NCBI GenBank assembly: GCA_029532625.1
Contig: JARFXM010000006.1
Span: 2,852,001 to 2,916,000, forward strand
Length of the DNA: 64,000 nucleotides
Direction of reading: 5' to 3'
Source of the DNA: Lomentospora prolificans
Taxonomy: Eukaryota > Ascomycota > Sordariomycetes > Microascales > Microascaceae
Part shown: in pieces, positions 23,272 through 33,811 of the stretch
Layout: every line of letters begins with the position of its first letter
How positions within the stretch are numbered: position 1 is the first letter of the stretch
Translations under genes and position numbers: made by a program
Notes under the pieces: generated by a model
What the model saw: only the letters and a program-made list of their open reading frames with translations
Database searches by the model: none
Told to the model about the DNA's origin: nothing

Positions 23272-24471
23272 CTATAATCTCCCGCTTCCAGCTCCGTTTG
23301 CTTTTTGTTCCCTGATTGCTGTGCTGCTAATCTTGGCCCCGAAACCTTCTGGTTGGGTTGCATCGTTGTCAACCAGTCCCTGGGCATCTAGAACGTCTAC
23401 TTCGTAGACTTTTACTTCATTCCAGCCCTTCTCCTTTCGTTTGTCATTGACCGCCTGTCCACCAGACCTCGTCTCCCCAGAAACGACTAAAACGTCCATG
23501 TTCTCAATCGTGATCGTCGGGCCAAAGGGCTCTTGAATTTCAACACATTCAACAACGATGTTGCCGTCGCGATAGGTTCCTATAAGTTCCTTCGCACTCC
23601 TGGGAGATACCTGTGGCTCCACTTGGTTCTCGCAATCGATAAATGTATGAAGGAAGTCTAAGACGCCGCGGGCTCGGACATCCCATGACTGAACATATTC
23701 GGCGTACTTTTTGTTTCTAAGAAGCTCATCCCCTGTTATGCCAATCACGAACCGGCTTGGAGACGTGGAGCTAAGTGGAATCTCAAGTAAGGTTGCGGCG
23801 GCGGAGAGCAATAGCTTATGGCCGGGGTGCAGATGATCAAACGTGCCACCAAGGCATACAATTCGGTAACCGCTTGTTGTGGCGATAGTTCCATGAGTGG
23901 GCTCGAAGTGAACCCCGTGCTGTATTGAAGAGGAGCAATCAAGGCCGACGGTTCCATTATCGGGTGTTCGACCGCTGGCAGCTTGCGTGTAAGCGTCTAA
24001 AAGATCACGACCCTCCTGGGTCTTGAGGTAAAACACCGAGGACCATTGATTGCGTATTCGCGCAAACGCGTCAAGATCCCGTATAATAGTTCCGTTAAAC
24101 CTGTTACTGGCCGTCTGGTCTCTAGCGTTCGGCGCTGCGTGTACGAAAACGACGCGCACGTCTACAGAGTTTGGCCCTGCATCGATATCGGTCGCTATGG
24201 ACTGCTTGGCGCAGAGAAAGGCAACCAGGGAATAGAAGCCGCTCAAGGTAGATTGGATTTGCGACCAGGATATTGATTGACGTCCTCCGTCATTGTCGTG
24301 TCCTCTTTGGAGAAAAGGGCCTACAACTGCAAGCACCAAGGTGGTGGAATGTTGCGGATTTCTAAGCTGGTTTAGAGCCGAGGCTAAGGGTTGTTGATAG
24401 CGCTCGGCAATGGATCGATGAGTGAGGTATTCCGATGGGAGGGGGAGAAGAAGAAGGCTCTCCGGACTCAT
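23272..24471 (-). CDS. CAB4: Phosphopantetheine adenylyltransferase (CoA biosynthesis)
   Basis: Single exon, 399 aa. It transfers AMP from ATP to 4'-phosphopantetheine to make dephospho-CoA, the penultimate CoA step. The C-terminal half is the nucleotidyltransferase domain: LGGTFDHLHPGHK at about 207-219 (the HxGH ATP-binding motif, here HPGH), RNKKYAEYVQSWDVRARGVLDF, VVSGETRSGGQAVNDKRKEKG and a final ISSTAIREQ (the ISSTxIR motif). The N-terminal ~200 residues match the extended fungal form and have no assigned activity here. The start at 24471 was taken because the frame further upstream has only a GTG and homologues start with a short leader before LLLPLPS. The ABC transporter gene is divergent, about 1.07 kb away. 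No dephospho-CoA kinase domain is fused, unlike the animal bifunctional enzyme. Confidence 0.93.
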   Translation of the reverse strand: MSPESLLLLPLPSEYLTHRSIAERYQQPLASALNQLRNPQHSTTLVLAVVGPFLQRGHDNDGGRQSISWSQIQSTLSGFYSLVAFLCAKQSIATDIDAGPNSVDVRVVFVHAAPNARDQTASNRFNGTIIRDLDAFARIRNQWSSVFYLKTQEGRDLLDAYTQAASGRTPDNGTVGLDCSSSIQHGVHFEPTHGTIATTSGYRIVCLGGTFDHLHPGHKLLLSAAATLLEIPLSSTSPSRFVIGITGDELLRNKKYAEYVQSWDVRARGVLDFLHTFIDCENQVEPQVSPRSAKELIGTYRDGNIVVECVEIQEPFGPTITIENMDVLVVSGETRSGGQAVNDKRKEKGWNEVKVYEVDVLDAQGLVDNDATQPEGFGAKISSTAIREQKANGAGSGRL

Positions 24472-25537
24472 GGTGAATAGAAGCGAATGAATGAACTGGG
24501 TCAACTTGATTTGAAAACAAGGGCGGCTCACGGAGGAATGTTTAATCTTGCTCACTTGTAGGATTCAATACAAGTGCTTTGGGATGGGATGGCCTGGCCG
24601 GTTGGTGGGGTATTGTTCGACGGCCAACACTAGCCTTGTCGCTATTAAATGTATGGACAGAGGAGAATTGTGCTCCGCCAGCCAAGCAGATGACCAAGTT
24701 TGCGCTTACTTCGTAGTGGGGTATACTATCTTGGCAGGCCTCCTGAACCACAGCCAGCAACAGAGATATCTCACGCTTAACACTCTCTGGGATGAGGGTT
24801 GCGTAACTGAGGGCCTTTCATATCTTGGATAAGCCAGCGGAGAATTTCGAAAAGAAGGCACTCGAGGAGGGCGTCTTATCAAGCAACAGGTGAGGCAAGC
24901 AACCAGTGTGGTGTCCAGTTCTGGAGCTTGGTGGGAGAACTGGCCACCAATGTAGCTTGGTTTCCGAGCCGGGGTATTACGCCATCATGGCATGCAGGGT
25001 CCCGCTTGCCACTCTAGGAATATGGCCAGCTGAGCGAGGAAATCAGTCCATGTATCGTCCACGATGCGATGTAGGTGGGACTGCGTCAGTTGTCATCAGC
25101 TGCCATTAACCTGTCCAGGCACCGAAACCGGGAAAGCTGCACAAGCTGGCAATTGGTGACGCAAGGTTAACAGAAGGCATGGGAGTGGTGCTTGTCACTC
25201 CAGCCTCCCCGCTCCCTGGAACCAGTCAATTTGCTGGTGTGCCTGACCTGGTGACGACGATTGCCAGCCCAGTGCTTTGAACCTCGCACCAGGCTTATCC
25301 AGCCCGTATTATTAGGCGAAACTCGACCAGGTGACCTGCCAACTGGCTGACCACCCAACGTAACCGGGCACCCAGAAGCTTTGTCACAGGCTGCTACCAT
25401 CTATAAGTAGTTCAAACTCTCTCAACCTCTCAACTATTGAATAGGACCCCTCTTGAATCAATATCAACTCGCCATTCCGCCCAGACAACCACGGTCGCTG
25501 ATCTCTCTTGGATGCTGGCGTTAACTTTCTGGCACCG
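24472..25537. promoter_or_regulatory. Divergent promoter region between CAB4 and the ABC transporter
   Basis: About 1.07 kb with no gene seen. A TATA-like CTATAAG lies at about 25401-25407, some 135 nt upstream of the transporter start on the plus strand. The right half contains several short CCTGGT/ACCAGG and TGACC elements (for example near 25234-25246 and 25326-25338) in both orientations that could bind a regulator. This is inference from sequence only. Confidence 0.45.
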
Positions 25538-28500
25538 ATGGCTCCTCCTTATCCCAGGGGTTTCCTTCTGGGAGCTCTGACGGCGTTGGCGATGCTTCCA
25601 GCGATGACCAGCGCCGTCCAGAGTAACTACACCCAGGCCGACATGCTACGAGCTCACCTCACCCTTCTTGGCGATCGCCCTCCCGAGTGTCCTCCATGGT
25701 TAGTTTGAGAGTGCTTCATCCCGAGTGCGCCGCGCATATATGGGCGATTAGCGTGCTTTGCGCGAATACTGACTCCTCGCATCGCATCTTGTAGCTTCAA
25801 CTGCCTGTTGCCTGCCCATACTTGCACACAATACGCCTCCTGCAACGAATTCAACGGCAAATGCGCCTGCCCCGAAGGCTTCGGTGGAGATGACTGTCTT
25901 GAGCCGCGTACGGTTTCTAATTTCCAAGTCGCCTTAACCCAGCTCCTCCTAGCATGATGCTAATTCGCTTCTCTTCTTCTAGTCTGCGGCTCCCTTGCTC
26001 GAGGCAGAGACCGGCCGATGCGATCCGGTGATACATGCGAGTGTGACGAAGGCTGGACCGGAATCAACTGCAACGTCTGCACCACGAATCAGGCCTGTGA
26101 TGCGCTTATGCCCACTGGCGATGGGGGTGTCTGCTATACGAACGGCGAGGTCGTAAATCACAATTACCAGATCTGTGATGTCGTGAACAGAAAGATTACC
26201 AGCTTGCTTGGTGACCAGAAGCCGCAAGTCACCTTCACCTGCAAGAAAGAGGACGCGACTTGTCAATTTCAATGTATGTCTGAACCCCTTCACTTTCTAG
26301 GTTTGTCACTGTTGATCCCGCCCTTCTAACCGATGTATAGTCTGGGTCGATGAGCGCGAATCCTTCTATTGCGATCTCGATCAATGCACGTCCACCGCCG
26401 AATTCACTGATACTCAAAATAGCACATCCTACGTCTGCGACAATATCAAGTGCAGCTGTATTCCGGACCGGATGCTTTGTGGACAGGACGGTTCTGTAGA
26501 CATCAGCGACTTCCTGAAAGAGTCCATTCGTGGTCCCGCTAAGTTCGAGTGTGAACAAGACGAGGGAAAACCAAACGATTGCCAGTTTAGAGAGCCTCAG
26601 ATGGATGACCTCATCTCCGCCCTCATTGGTGATACGAGTATTCTCCTGACCTGTGGTTCCGGAGAATGTTTGTACCACACCGAAGTTCCGGGTTACGAGC
26701 GACCTGTTAAGCGTATTAATACCCCTCTGATTGCTGGCGTAATCGCCATCTGCTCTCTGTTCCTTGTCGCTGTTATTCTCCTGACCTGGTACCTCTCTCG
26801 GCGCCAGTTCAAGTATGGGCCGATCCACCTCGACGACTCAGATGACGAGAACGCTAAGCTCATGGCCGACCACAAACCCGCTTCTCTCTACTTTGACAAT
26901 GTCTCGTATTCTCTCAATGGAAAGCAGATCCTGAATGGTATCGGCGGCGTATCGCGACCGGGCGAAGTTACGGCGATCATGGGTGCATCCGGCGCGGGCA
27001 AGACGACGTTCCTCGACATTCTGGCCAGGAAGAACAAGCGTGGCCAAGTTACCGGCAACTTCTATGTCAACGGCGAGAAGGTCGACGATTCTGATTACAA
27101 GAGCTTCATTGGCTTCGTTGACCAGGAAGACACTATGCTTCCAACCCTCACTGTCCATGAGACTATCTTAACAAGCGCTCTTTTGCGTCTTCCGCGTAAT
27201 ATGAGCCGTGCAGCCAAGGAACAGAGGGTCGTCGAAGTTGAGAAGCAACTCGGCATCCACCACATTAGAGACTCCCTAATCGGCTCCGAGGAGGGAAAGG
27301 GTAGAGGCATCTCTGGAGGCGAGAAGCGACGAGTTGGAATTGCCTGTGAACTTGTCACCAGCCCTTCGATCCTGTTCCTTGATGAGCCTACGAGTGGACT
27401 CGACGCCTACAACGCCTACAACGTTATTGAATGCCTGGTAACTCTCGCCAAGACCTATAAGCGAACTGTTATCTTCACTATCCATCAACCTCGCTCCAAT
27501 ATTGTCGCCCTATTCGATAGACTCATACTCCTTGCTCGAGGGAAGACTGTCTATTCTGGCCCTTTCCATCAATGCCAAGATTATTTCGACAGCATTGGCT
27601 ATTCATGCCCCCCAGGATTCAATATTGCAGATTACTTGGTTGACCTCACCATGCACGCCGGCTCAACGATTGACGCAGATGATGGAACTGTGTTTTCCGA
27701 CAATGCCAGCGTTGGACCTAGCAGCACGCGTGCTATCAAGTCCGTCGGCACTCCCTCGATCACTAGCGGCATTGACGATGGAAGTAATGTTCCGCCTATT
27801 CCATCCCGACCACCCGGAAAGCGCCATGATTCTATTCGCAAACAACAAGAACGTGAGCTTTTCACCCGGCGAAGGCAGACTATCGATACAGCGGCCTCCT
27901 CAGATGCAGGGATTGAAGACGGGGGATCATTTAGGTTGCAGAGACAGTCTCAAAGGGACCATGATGACTTGCACGACCTTCCTCCAGCTGCATTGACTGG
28001 CACAGCTCTTGACGAAATTGTCCAAGCCTTTGCGGAATCCGATATCGCTGGATCGACTCGCGACGAGACCTCTCATGCAGTGGAGGCCGCCCGGCTCTCC
28101 AACGGTGTTAATTCAAGCGGGTATTCCGCTAACGGGCCTAATATTAATATCAGTGCGATGGGTAAAGGCTACGTACGTGTTGGCTATTTGACACAATTCG
28201 CCATTCTCTCTCAGCGAACATGGAGGAACTTGTACCGTAATCCGATGTTGATGCTTACGCATTATGCCATCGCGATCCTCTTGGCCGTTCTTTCCGGATA
28301 TCTGTTCTACGGAATTACCGACGATATCGCTGGGTTCCAGAACCGCCTGGGTCTTTTTTTCTTCCTTCTCGCTCTCTTCGGTTTCAGCACCCTTACGAGC
28401 CTCAATGTCTTTGCTAGCGAAAGATTGTTGTTCGTTAGGGAGCGAGCGAACGGTTACTACTCGCCAGTGACGTATTTCGCCGCTAAAGTCCTCTTTGACA

Positions 28501-29015
28501 TTATCCCACTTCGTATCATCCCCCCACTTCTCATGGGCTCCATCATCTATCCTATGACTGGACTGGTGGCGGACTTTGATCACTTCTATAAGTTCGTCCT
28601 CATCCTCATCCTCTTTAATCTCGCGGCCGCGGCGATCTGCCTTTTCATCGGCATTGTCTGCAAGGATCACGGCGTCGCCAACCTCATCGGATCTCTCGTA
28701 ATGCTGTTCAGTCTATTATTCGCGGGCCTACTTCTCAACCATAACGCGATCCCCAAGACTGCAGTGTGGCTCCAGACATTATCGATTTTCCACTATGCTT
28801 TCGAATCACTCATCGTCAATGAGGTCGTACAGCTTACGTTGGTGGACAATAAATATGGCATCAACATTACCGTTCCTGGTGCTGCCATCCTCAGCTCATT
28901 CGGTTTCGACAACAATGCTTTGTGGACTGATGTCCTCTGTCTGGGAACGTTCGGAGTTGTCTTTATCATCCTAGCATATACGGCGATGCACATTCTTCTA
29001 GTCGAGAGGCGTTAA
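25538..29015 (+). CDS. ADP1: ADP1-type ABC transporter with extracellular EGF-like domains (ABCG family)
   Basis: Four exons: 25538-25698, 25795-25907, 25983-26273 and 26341-29015, giving 1079 aa. Residues 1-25 are a signal peptide. Two Cys-rich EGF-like modules follow (CNEFNGKCACPEGFGGDDC and GDTCECDEGWTGINC). A transmembrane segment at about 317-340 (LIAGVIAICSLFLVAVILLTWYL) precedes the ATPase domain. That domain has Walker A GASGAGKTT at 403-411, signature ISGGE at 512-516, Walker B LFLDEP at 533-538 and the switch His in HQPRS at 570. A linker of about 200 residues, rich in Ser, Arg and Asp, precedes the C-terminal ABC2-type membrane domain with about six segments. This order matches yeast Adp1p, whose substrate is unknown. 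Fungal Adp1-like proteins are half transporters and probably dimerise. Location is likely ER or another endomembrane, or the plasma membrane. Confidence 0.93.
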
Positions 29016-29680
29016 CTAGACACAAAGCGGAAGATGTTTGGGCCTTCGGAACCGGCTCGAAGGCGGAGATAATTTCTTTGTCGACTCATTTGTTTCTGCT
29101 TACTGTTACTATAACTTCTTCACCGAGCATTGCTTTCTTCTTTTGTTTTCGATTAGTCCCCGCTCTACATATATAGTCCACTTTCGCTTGTGGGTTCATA
29201 ACTGCGTGTCCTACAGAGATACTTCGTTGGCATAGTTGTAGCGGTTGCTTTACGCCTCACATAATCCGGTTGTTTGGGGGAAGATGGAGTTTGGTTGCTC
29301 TGGGCTCAAAGTAGTCATTATCGCATCGCATAGGTCAATCATTCTTTGTTTCACGAGACTCTGCACACTTCCGCTGTTCTCGAGGCTTCATGTTTGAATA
29401 CTTGCAGTTGAGTTACTCAAGTCGAGTTGATTATCGCGCGGATATATACGTATACATATATATATATATATTGTACAGTCTAGCTAGTAGCTCTTTCCCT
29501 CCTTTGCTATCGAGAAAGATCACTCTACCTACAGCCGTATCGTGACACATCGCCGCCCAGCCCGGCGGTCGTCTAATCGCTCCATTCAAATGTCCATCTT
29601 CTCGCCTAGTCTCGGGGGTGGGGGGTGGTGCTGTTGTGAGGTTCAAGATGGCTTGTATATATAAGCATTTAGATGCGTAA
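29016..29680. other. Convergent 3' spacer
   Basis: Contains the 3' ends of the ABC transporter and the mS26 gene. A TA dinucleotide run lies at about 29456-29471. No gene seen. Confidence 0.55.
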
Positions 29681-30595
29681 TTACTCCATCTTTCCCCCCG
29701 TGAGCTCTTCAGCCGTCTTCTTCTGACGCCTCATATTCCTGGTGTAGTCGGCGGTGAAATGTTCTACAGAGTTGGGGTTAGAGTCCCTCACGGCCTGGCC
29801 AACCATGTCGTAAATGCCAGATTGTGTGCCCCATTCCTGCCATGCGCTGTTCTTGGAGGGCTCCCGCCAGTAATTCTCAGAGAAGAGGCGGTCGACTTCC
29901 GTCTCTAGATCCTTCTCGTCAACGATGAAGTTGTTGGCGTGGACGTAAAGCTCCATGAGAGAGTGAAGACGGGCCTCGCGCCTCTCCTCCTCAAGTTGAA
30001 GGGTCTTTTGCCTACTAGCCTCGGCCTTTTCGAACCGTTCGGGATCCGGAAGGACTTCGGTTTTGAGGGTCCCCTGGAGAACGGTGGAGCGGGTGAGGAA
30101 CTCGTCAGTACGCTCAGCGGCGAGACCTGCTGCCATGTGGGCCTTGTGCTTGTCCGCACCTAGCGAAGCATCTCTCTCATCGCGCTTGAGCTTACGCCTC
30201 CATAGGCCCTTGAGACCGGCGCGGAGGTTCTTGCGGCGAGACTCGGCCATTATGCGCTTCCAATGCTGGGGGTGTTCGTCTGCTAGCGTCGCGGAAGAGG
30301 GTGGTTTCTCGGAGCGAGGGTAGGTTTCGGCAAGGTAGGAAGGGTCAAGCTTTCGGGAGTCGCTTGGTTGAGGGAAGACTTTGCGCGGTACGGGGAGGCT
30401 ACCTCGTACTCGGGCCGGTTTCGTCTCATCGGAGAGGGGAGCCGAAGGGACGGGGATGTAGGACGGTGACTCGGGGGGGAGAGAGAATCTCTGGGCGGTA
30501 TATGAGATTGACCTGGCGGACGAAGGGGCGGGTAGAGGACGGGGACTTGAGAGGGCGAGCCGGCCCAGTTGGAGGCGAGATGCGTTCAAAGACAT
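29681..30595 (-). CDS. PET123: Mitochondrial small-subunit ribosomal protein mS26 (Pet123/Rsm26-like)
   Basis: Single exon, 304 aa. It resembles the fungal mS26 family (Pet123 in yeast), a mitochondria-specific component of the small ribosomal subunit. The N-terminus is Ser/Arg-rich without acidic residues (MSLNASRLQLGRLALSSPRPLP), as for import. A middle segment (HPQHWKRIMAESRRKNLRAGLKGLWRRKLKRDERDAS) is strongly basic and would bind rRNA. A long helical region rich in Glu, Arg and Lys follows (EKAEASRQKTLQLEEERREARLH), then YVHANNFIVDEKDLETEVDRLF and a C-terminal stretch conserved in fungi. The start codon lies 464 nt from the divergent NOG2 start. The family call rests on recognition of the overall pattern; it is less certain than for enzymes with catalytic motifs. 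Confidence 0.82.
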   Translation of the reverse strand: MSLNASRLQLGRLALSSPRPLPAPSSARSISYTAQRFSLPPESPSYIPVPSAPLSDETKPARVRGSLPVPRKVFPQPSDSRKLDPSYLAETYPRSEKPPSSATLADEHPQHWKRIMAESRRKNLRAGLKGLWRRKLKRDERDASLGADKHKAHMAAGLAAERTDEFLTRSTVLQGTLKTEVLPDPERFEKAEASRQKTLQLEEERREARLHSLMELYVHANNFIVDEKDLETEVDRLFSENYWREPSKNSAWQEWGTQSGIYDMVGQAVRDSNPNSVEHFTADYTRNMRRQKKTAEELTGGKME

Positions 30596-31058
30596 CTTGT
30601 AAGAGAGCCCCCGTTTAGCGGAGAGTTGTTATCAGGAAGTTTGGTTAATCTGAGGAAAGCAACTCAATATTGGCCGGTGCCGTGTCGAGCCACTAGCGGT
30701 CCAAGGCTCGGTTGAGAGGTTGACCGATAACCGTGATCTGGAATTGGCCTTTGTTGCTCGTCCTGGGATGAGTGCAACGCGAAGATTTTCGAGCAGGGGA
30801 AAAACGGCGATCCGCAATTGGCTGGAATGGTTTTACACAAGCCACAGTACGAACGCCACAGTAAGAGGAGCAAGCCACTACTTGAAGCCCCACTTCCGAA
30901 GCACATAATCTTATTGATAAGATAACTGAACAAAAAGAAAAAACTTCGGGTCCCGCCTTCGTCTTTTTATTTTTTAAAACCCATTCCACCACTCTCACCG
31001 GCTCGTCTCCCCAAAACCTCCCGTCACAACCGGGTAGCACCCAACAGCGCCGGCCAAA
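30596..31058. promoter_or_regulatory. Shared divergent promoter of mS26 and NOG2
   Basis: A 463-nt gap between two divergent start codons of genes for mitochondrial and cytosolic ribosome production. It includes a short TTTTTATTTTTTAAAA tract at about 30964-30979 on the plus strand, roughly 85 nt before the NOG2 start. No TATA box is clear. Coordinated control is possible but inferred only from the arrangement. Confidence 0.5.
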
Positions 31059-33811
31059 ATGGGTACCTTCAAGAAAGAAAAGAATAGGAGGTCCCGCGAC
31101 GGGACTTCCACCGACGGAATGGCCAATGTCAAGGTGAAGGGAGAGAACTTCTATCGGTATGTTGTATCAAGATGTTTCACAAGGGGTCTGCGCCGAGTGC
31201 TAACAGCTACCGCTCTTGTCTACAGCTCTGCGAAGAAGGTTAAAACTCTGAATATGTATAAGGAGGGCAAAGCGCAACGAAACGCGAGGGGAGAAATTAC
31301 GAAGTCTGCCATTTACCAGTCGAGGGACGTTCCCCAGGCGAGGATCGAGCCAAACAGGAAGTGGTTCACAAACACACGAGTATGTCCGGACAAGAAGGCC
31401 TTCTTCGTCCAATTGACCACCATGATCTAATACGTGTCTACAGGTTATTTCCCAGGATAGTCTCACCGCGTTTCGAGAAGCTATGGCTGAGAAGGCCAGC
31501 GACCCCTACCAAGTTCTCCTCAAATCTAATAAGCTACCCATGAGCTTGTTGAAGGAAGACAAAAACATCAATGGACTTAAGCAACACAAGGCCAAAATGA
31601 CGGTTGAGAGCTCCCCATTCTCCGAAGTTTTCGGTCCCAAAGCTCAGCGGAAACGTGTGACCATTGGCGCCGGTACCTTGGAGGATCTCGCTGGTGAGGC
31701 CGAGAAGAACTTGGGCACATACCATGATAAAGTGGAACACGCCAAATACTTGAAGGGCGAAGGCGAGGGCGGCGACACGCCACTGGCGTTAGAACCTATC
31801 TTCAATAAAGGTGGTTCCAAGAGGATATGGTATGGGTACTACTTTTATTACCTTCATACCCTCGTACTAATATCTTTTCTCTTCAGGAATGAGCTTTACA
31901 AGGTTCTTGACTCTAGCGATGTCGTACTGCACGTACTAGATGCTCGAGACCCTCTGGGAACGAGGTGTCGGAGTGTCGAGAAGTACCTAAAGGCTGAAGC
32001 GCCCCATAAGCATCTGGTATAGTCTAGCTTCTTTCCCTCCCCTCTCGCCTCTTCAGGTTGTATATGCTAACTTGGTTGATAGATTTTCGTTTTGAACAAA
32101 TGTGACTTGGTGCCTAGCTCTGTAGCTGTAAGTTCAGTCATTCTCTCCCGCATCTCTCTTCAAGCAATCTATGCCCAGTGTCTTTGTCAGGATACTTTCC
32201 CGCGCAACTATGTGTGGCAATGGAAGTTCATCTGTTACACACTGGGCAGATTGAGTGTCAATCTTGCCTCCCTATGCCCTTGGGCTTTAGGGTCGGTGAA
32301 CGCCGTTCTGGAGTTTGCCATAAGATACGACGTTGTTTCAAAATGAGTTGAGGCTGCCCCCCATCTATGTTTTGGGCTCTGTGGCACCCTTTTTAGTACT
32401 GATTCATACATCTCTTCTATCATCATTCTCTATTTGTTTTATCCTATTTCCCATCTACCCTTCGTTGTCTTGGGGAGCATTCAATCAATTTCTTTTAACC
32501 AAGTCGTCAACTAACACATGATAAGGCTGCGTGGGTTCGAAAACTCTCAAAGGAACGGCCTTGCCTCGCATTCCACGCCTCTATCACGAATTCATTCGGC
32601 AAAGGATCTCTGATTAGTCTTCTCCGCCAATTCTCGACGCTGCATGCTAAGGACCGAAAGGAAATTTCGGTTGGTATGATTGGATAGTAAGTGGAACTTG
32701 GTTAACCCCTGTAGCAAGCCCGGCCCGGTTACTGACTTATATGTAGCCCCAACGTCGGGAAGAGCTCCATCATCAATACGCTACGGAAGAAGAAGGTGTG
32801 CACTGTAGCTCCAATCCCAGGAGAGACGAAGGTATGTACTTGACAACTTTTTAAAGCGTGTTCCACGTTTCTTTAGCGTGATTTCGCCGTCGGTTTGCGA
32901 ACTCGCATGCTAAGTTTGACGTCCTTAGGTCTGGCAATATATTTCGCTCATGAAACGTATCAGTAAGTGGCTGCAAGCCCGTCTATTGTCATTTCTCCTT
33001 CTCCCTTACATGCAGTCTAACAAAGACACTTCTAGATCTGATTGACTGCCCCGGAATTGTTCCTCCAAACATGAATGATACCCCGGAGGATATTCTACTT
33101 CGTGGTGTGGTCCGGATAGAAAACGTCGAGCACCCGTCTCATTATATCCCTGCGCTCATGAATAAAGTTAAGAAGCACCATATGGAGCGCACGTATGATC
33201 TCAGAGGCTGGGATGACTACATGACCTTCCTTGAGCTGCTGGCCCGTAAGAACGGAAGGCTATTAAAGGGAGGAGAGCCGGATGTGGAAGGAATATCGAA
33301 GATGGTGGTGCACGATTTCCTGCGTGGCAAGATTCCATGGTTTACGCCTTGTCCCACCGCAACGGACCCAGATGGCACCCCGGTAGTTGAAGGGCGTGAG
33401 GGTAAACTCGGTGAGATGCCCAAAAAACGGAAGCGGGACGAACCCGATGCGGATGGGGTTTCGGTGACGACCCAAAATGTGGACAAAAATGAAGACGAAG
33501 AAGAGTTCGACGGATTCGACAGTGCTGGCGGCTCGCAAGATGGATCTGACGAGGACCTCGATATTAACGTTGGTTCCGACGGGGAGGAAGAGGGACACGA
33601 TGAAGACGCTGAGGATAGGATATCCCTTGGATCGTCTAGCGATGGGGAGGAAGAAGACGAGATCGCCGAGAATGCCAACACCACAGTAGCTTCTGACGAT
33701 TCGTCCGAATCTGGAGGAGCACCGGTAATAGTTAATGAGGACAAAGGAGGCAGATCCAACAAGCGGAGGAGGCGCTGGTCAGTACAGGAAAAGGGGGAAA
33801 ACTCGCAATGA
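31059..33811 (+). CDS. NOG2: Nucleolar GTPase Nog2 (60S subunit assembly)
   Basis: Nine exons: 31059-31156, 31226-31379, 31444-31829, 31887-32016, 32083-32127, 32526-32686, 32747-32831, 32929-32962 and 33036-33811, giving 622 aa. Nog2 (human GNL2) is a circularly permuted GTPase that occupies pre-60S particles and is needed for nuclear maturation and export competence. The motif order shows the permutation: G4 NKCDL at 261-265, then G1 GYPNVGKSS at 324-332, then G3 DCPG at 368-371. The N-terminus (MGTFKKEKNRRSRDG, GENFYRSAKKVKTLNMYKEGKA) matches the family's rRNA-binding leader. The C-terminus from about residue 500 is very acidic, with a basic final patch (SNKRRRRW) and an internal KKRKR like a nuclear localisation signal. 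Most introns are 54-97 nt, but the fifth is 398 nt and carries a snoRNA-like structure (separate entry). Confidence 0.96.
32173..32330 (+). ncRNA. Intron-encoded H/ACA snoRNA, candidate snR191 homologue
   Basis: Lies within NOG2 intron 5 (32128-32525). Hairpin 1: a perfect 9-bp lower stem GCCCAGTGT/ACACTGGGC (32173-32181 with 32239-32247) encloses a pocket with left strand CTTTGTCA (32182-32189) and right strand GTTAC (32234-32238). An upper stem begins GGAT/ATCT (32190-32193 with 32230-32233), continues TTTCC/GGAAG and ends in CGCGCA/TGTGTG with an ACTA loop. GUUAC and GUCA pair with GUAAC and UGAC on either side of the U-A in the conserved helix 69 sequence of large-subunit rRNA. The pocket base is 14 nt from AGATTG, a near-match to the H box ANANNA. 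A second hairpin probably lies at 32261-32326 (ATCTT/AAGAT outside, CCCTA/TAGGG inside), but its pocket and the ACA box are unresolved, so the 3' end given is approximate. Known: yeast snR191, which guides these sites, sits in the NOG2 intron. Confidence 0.68.
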
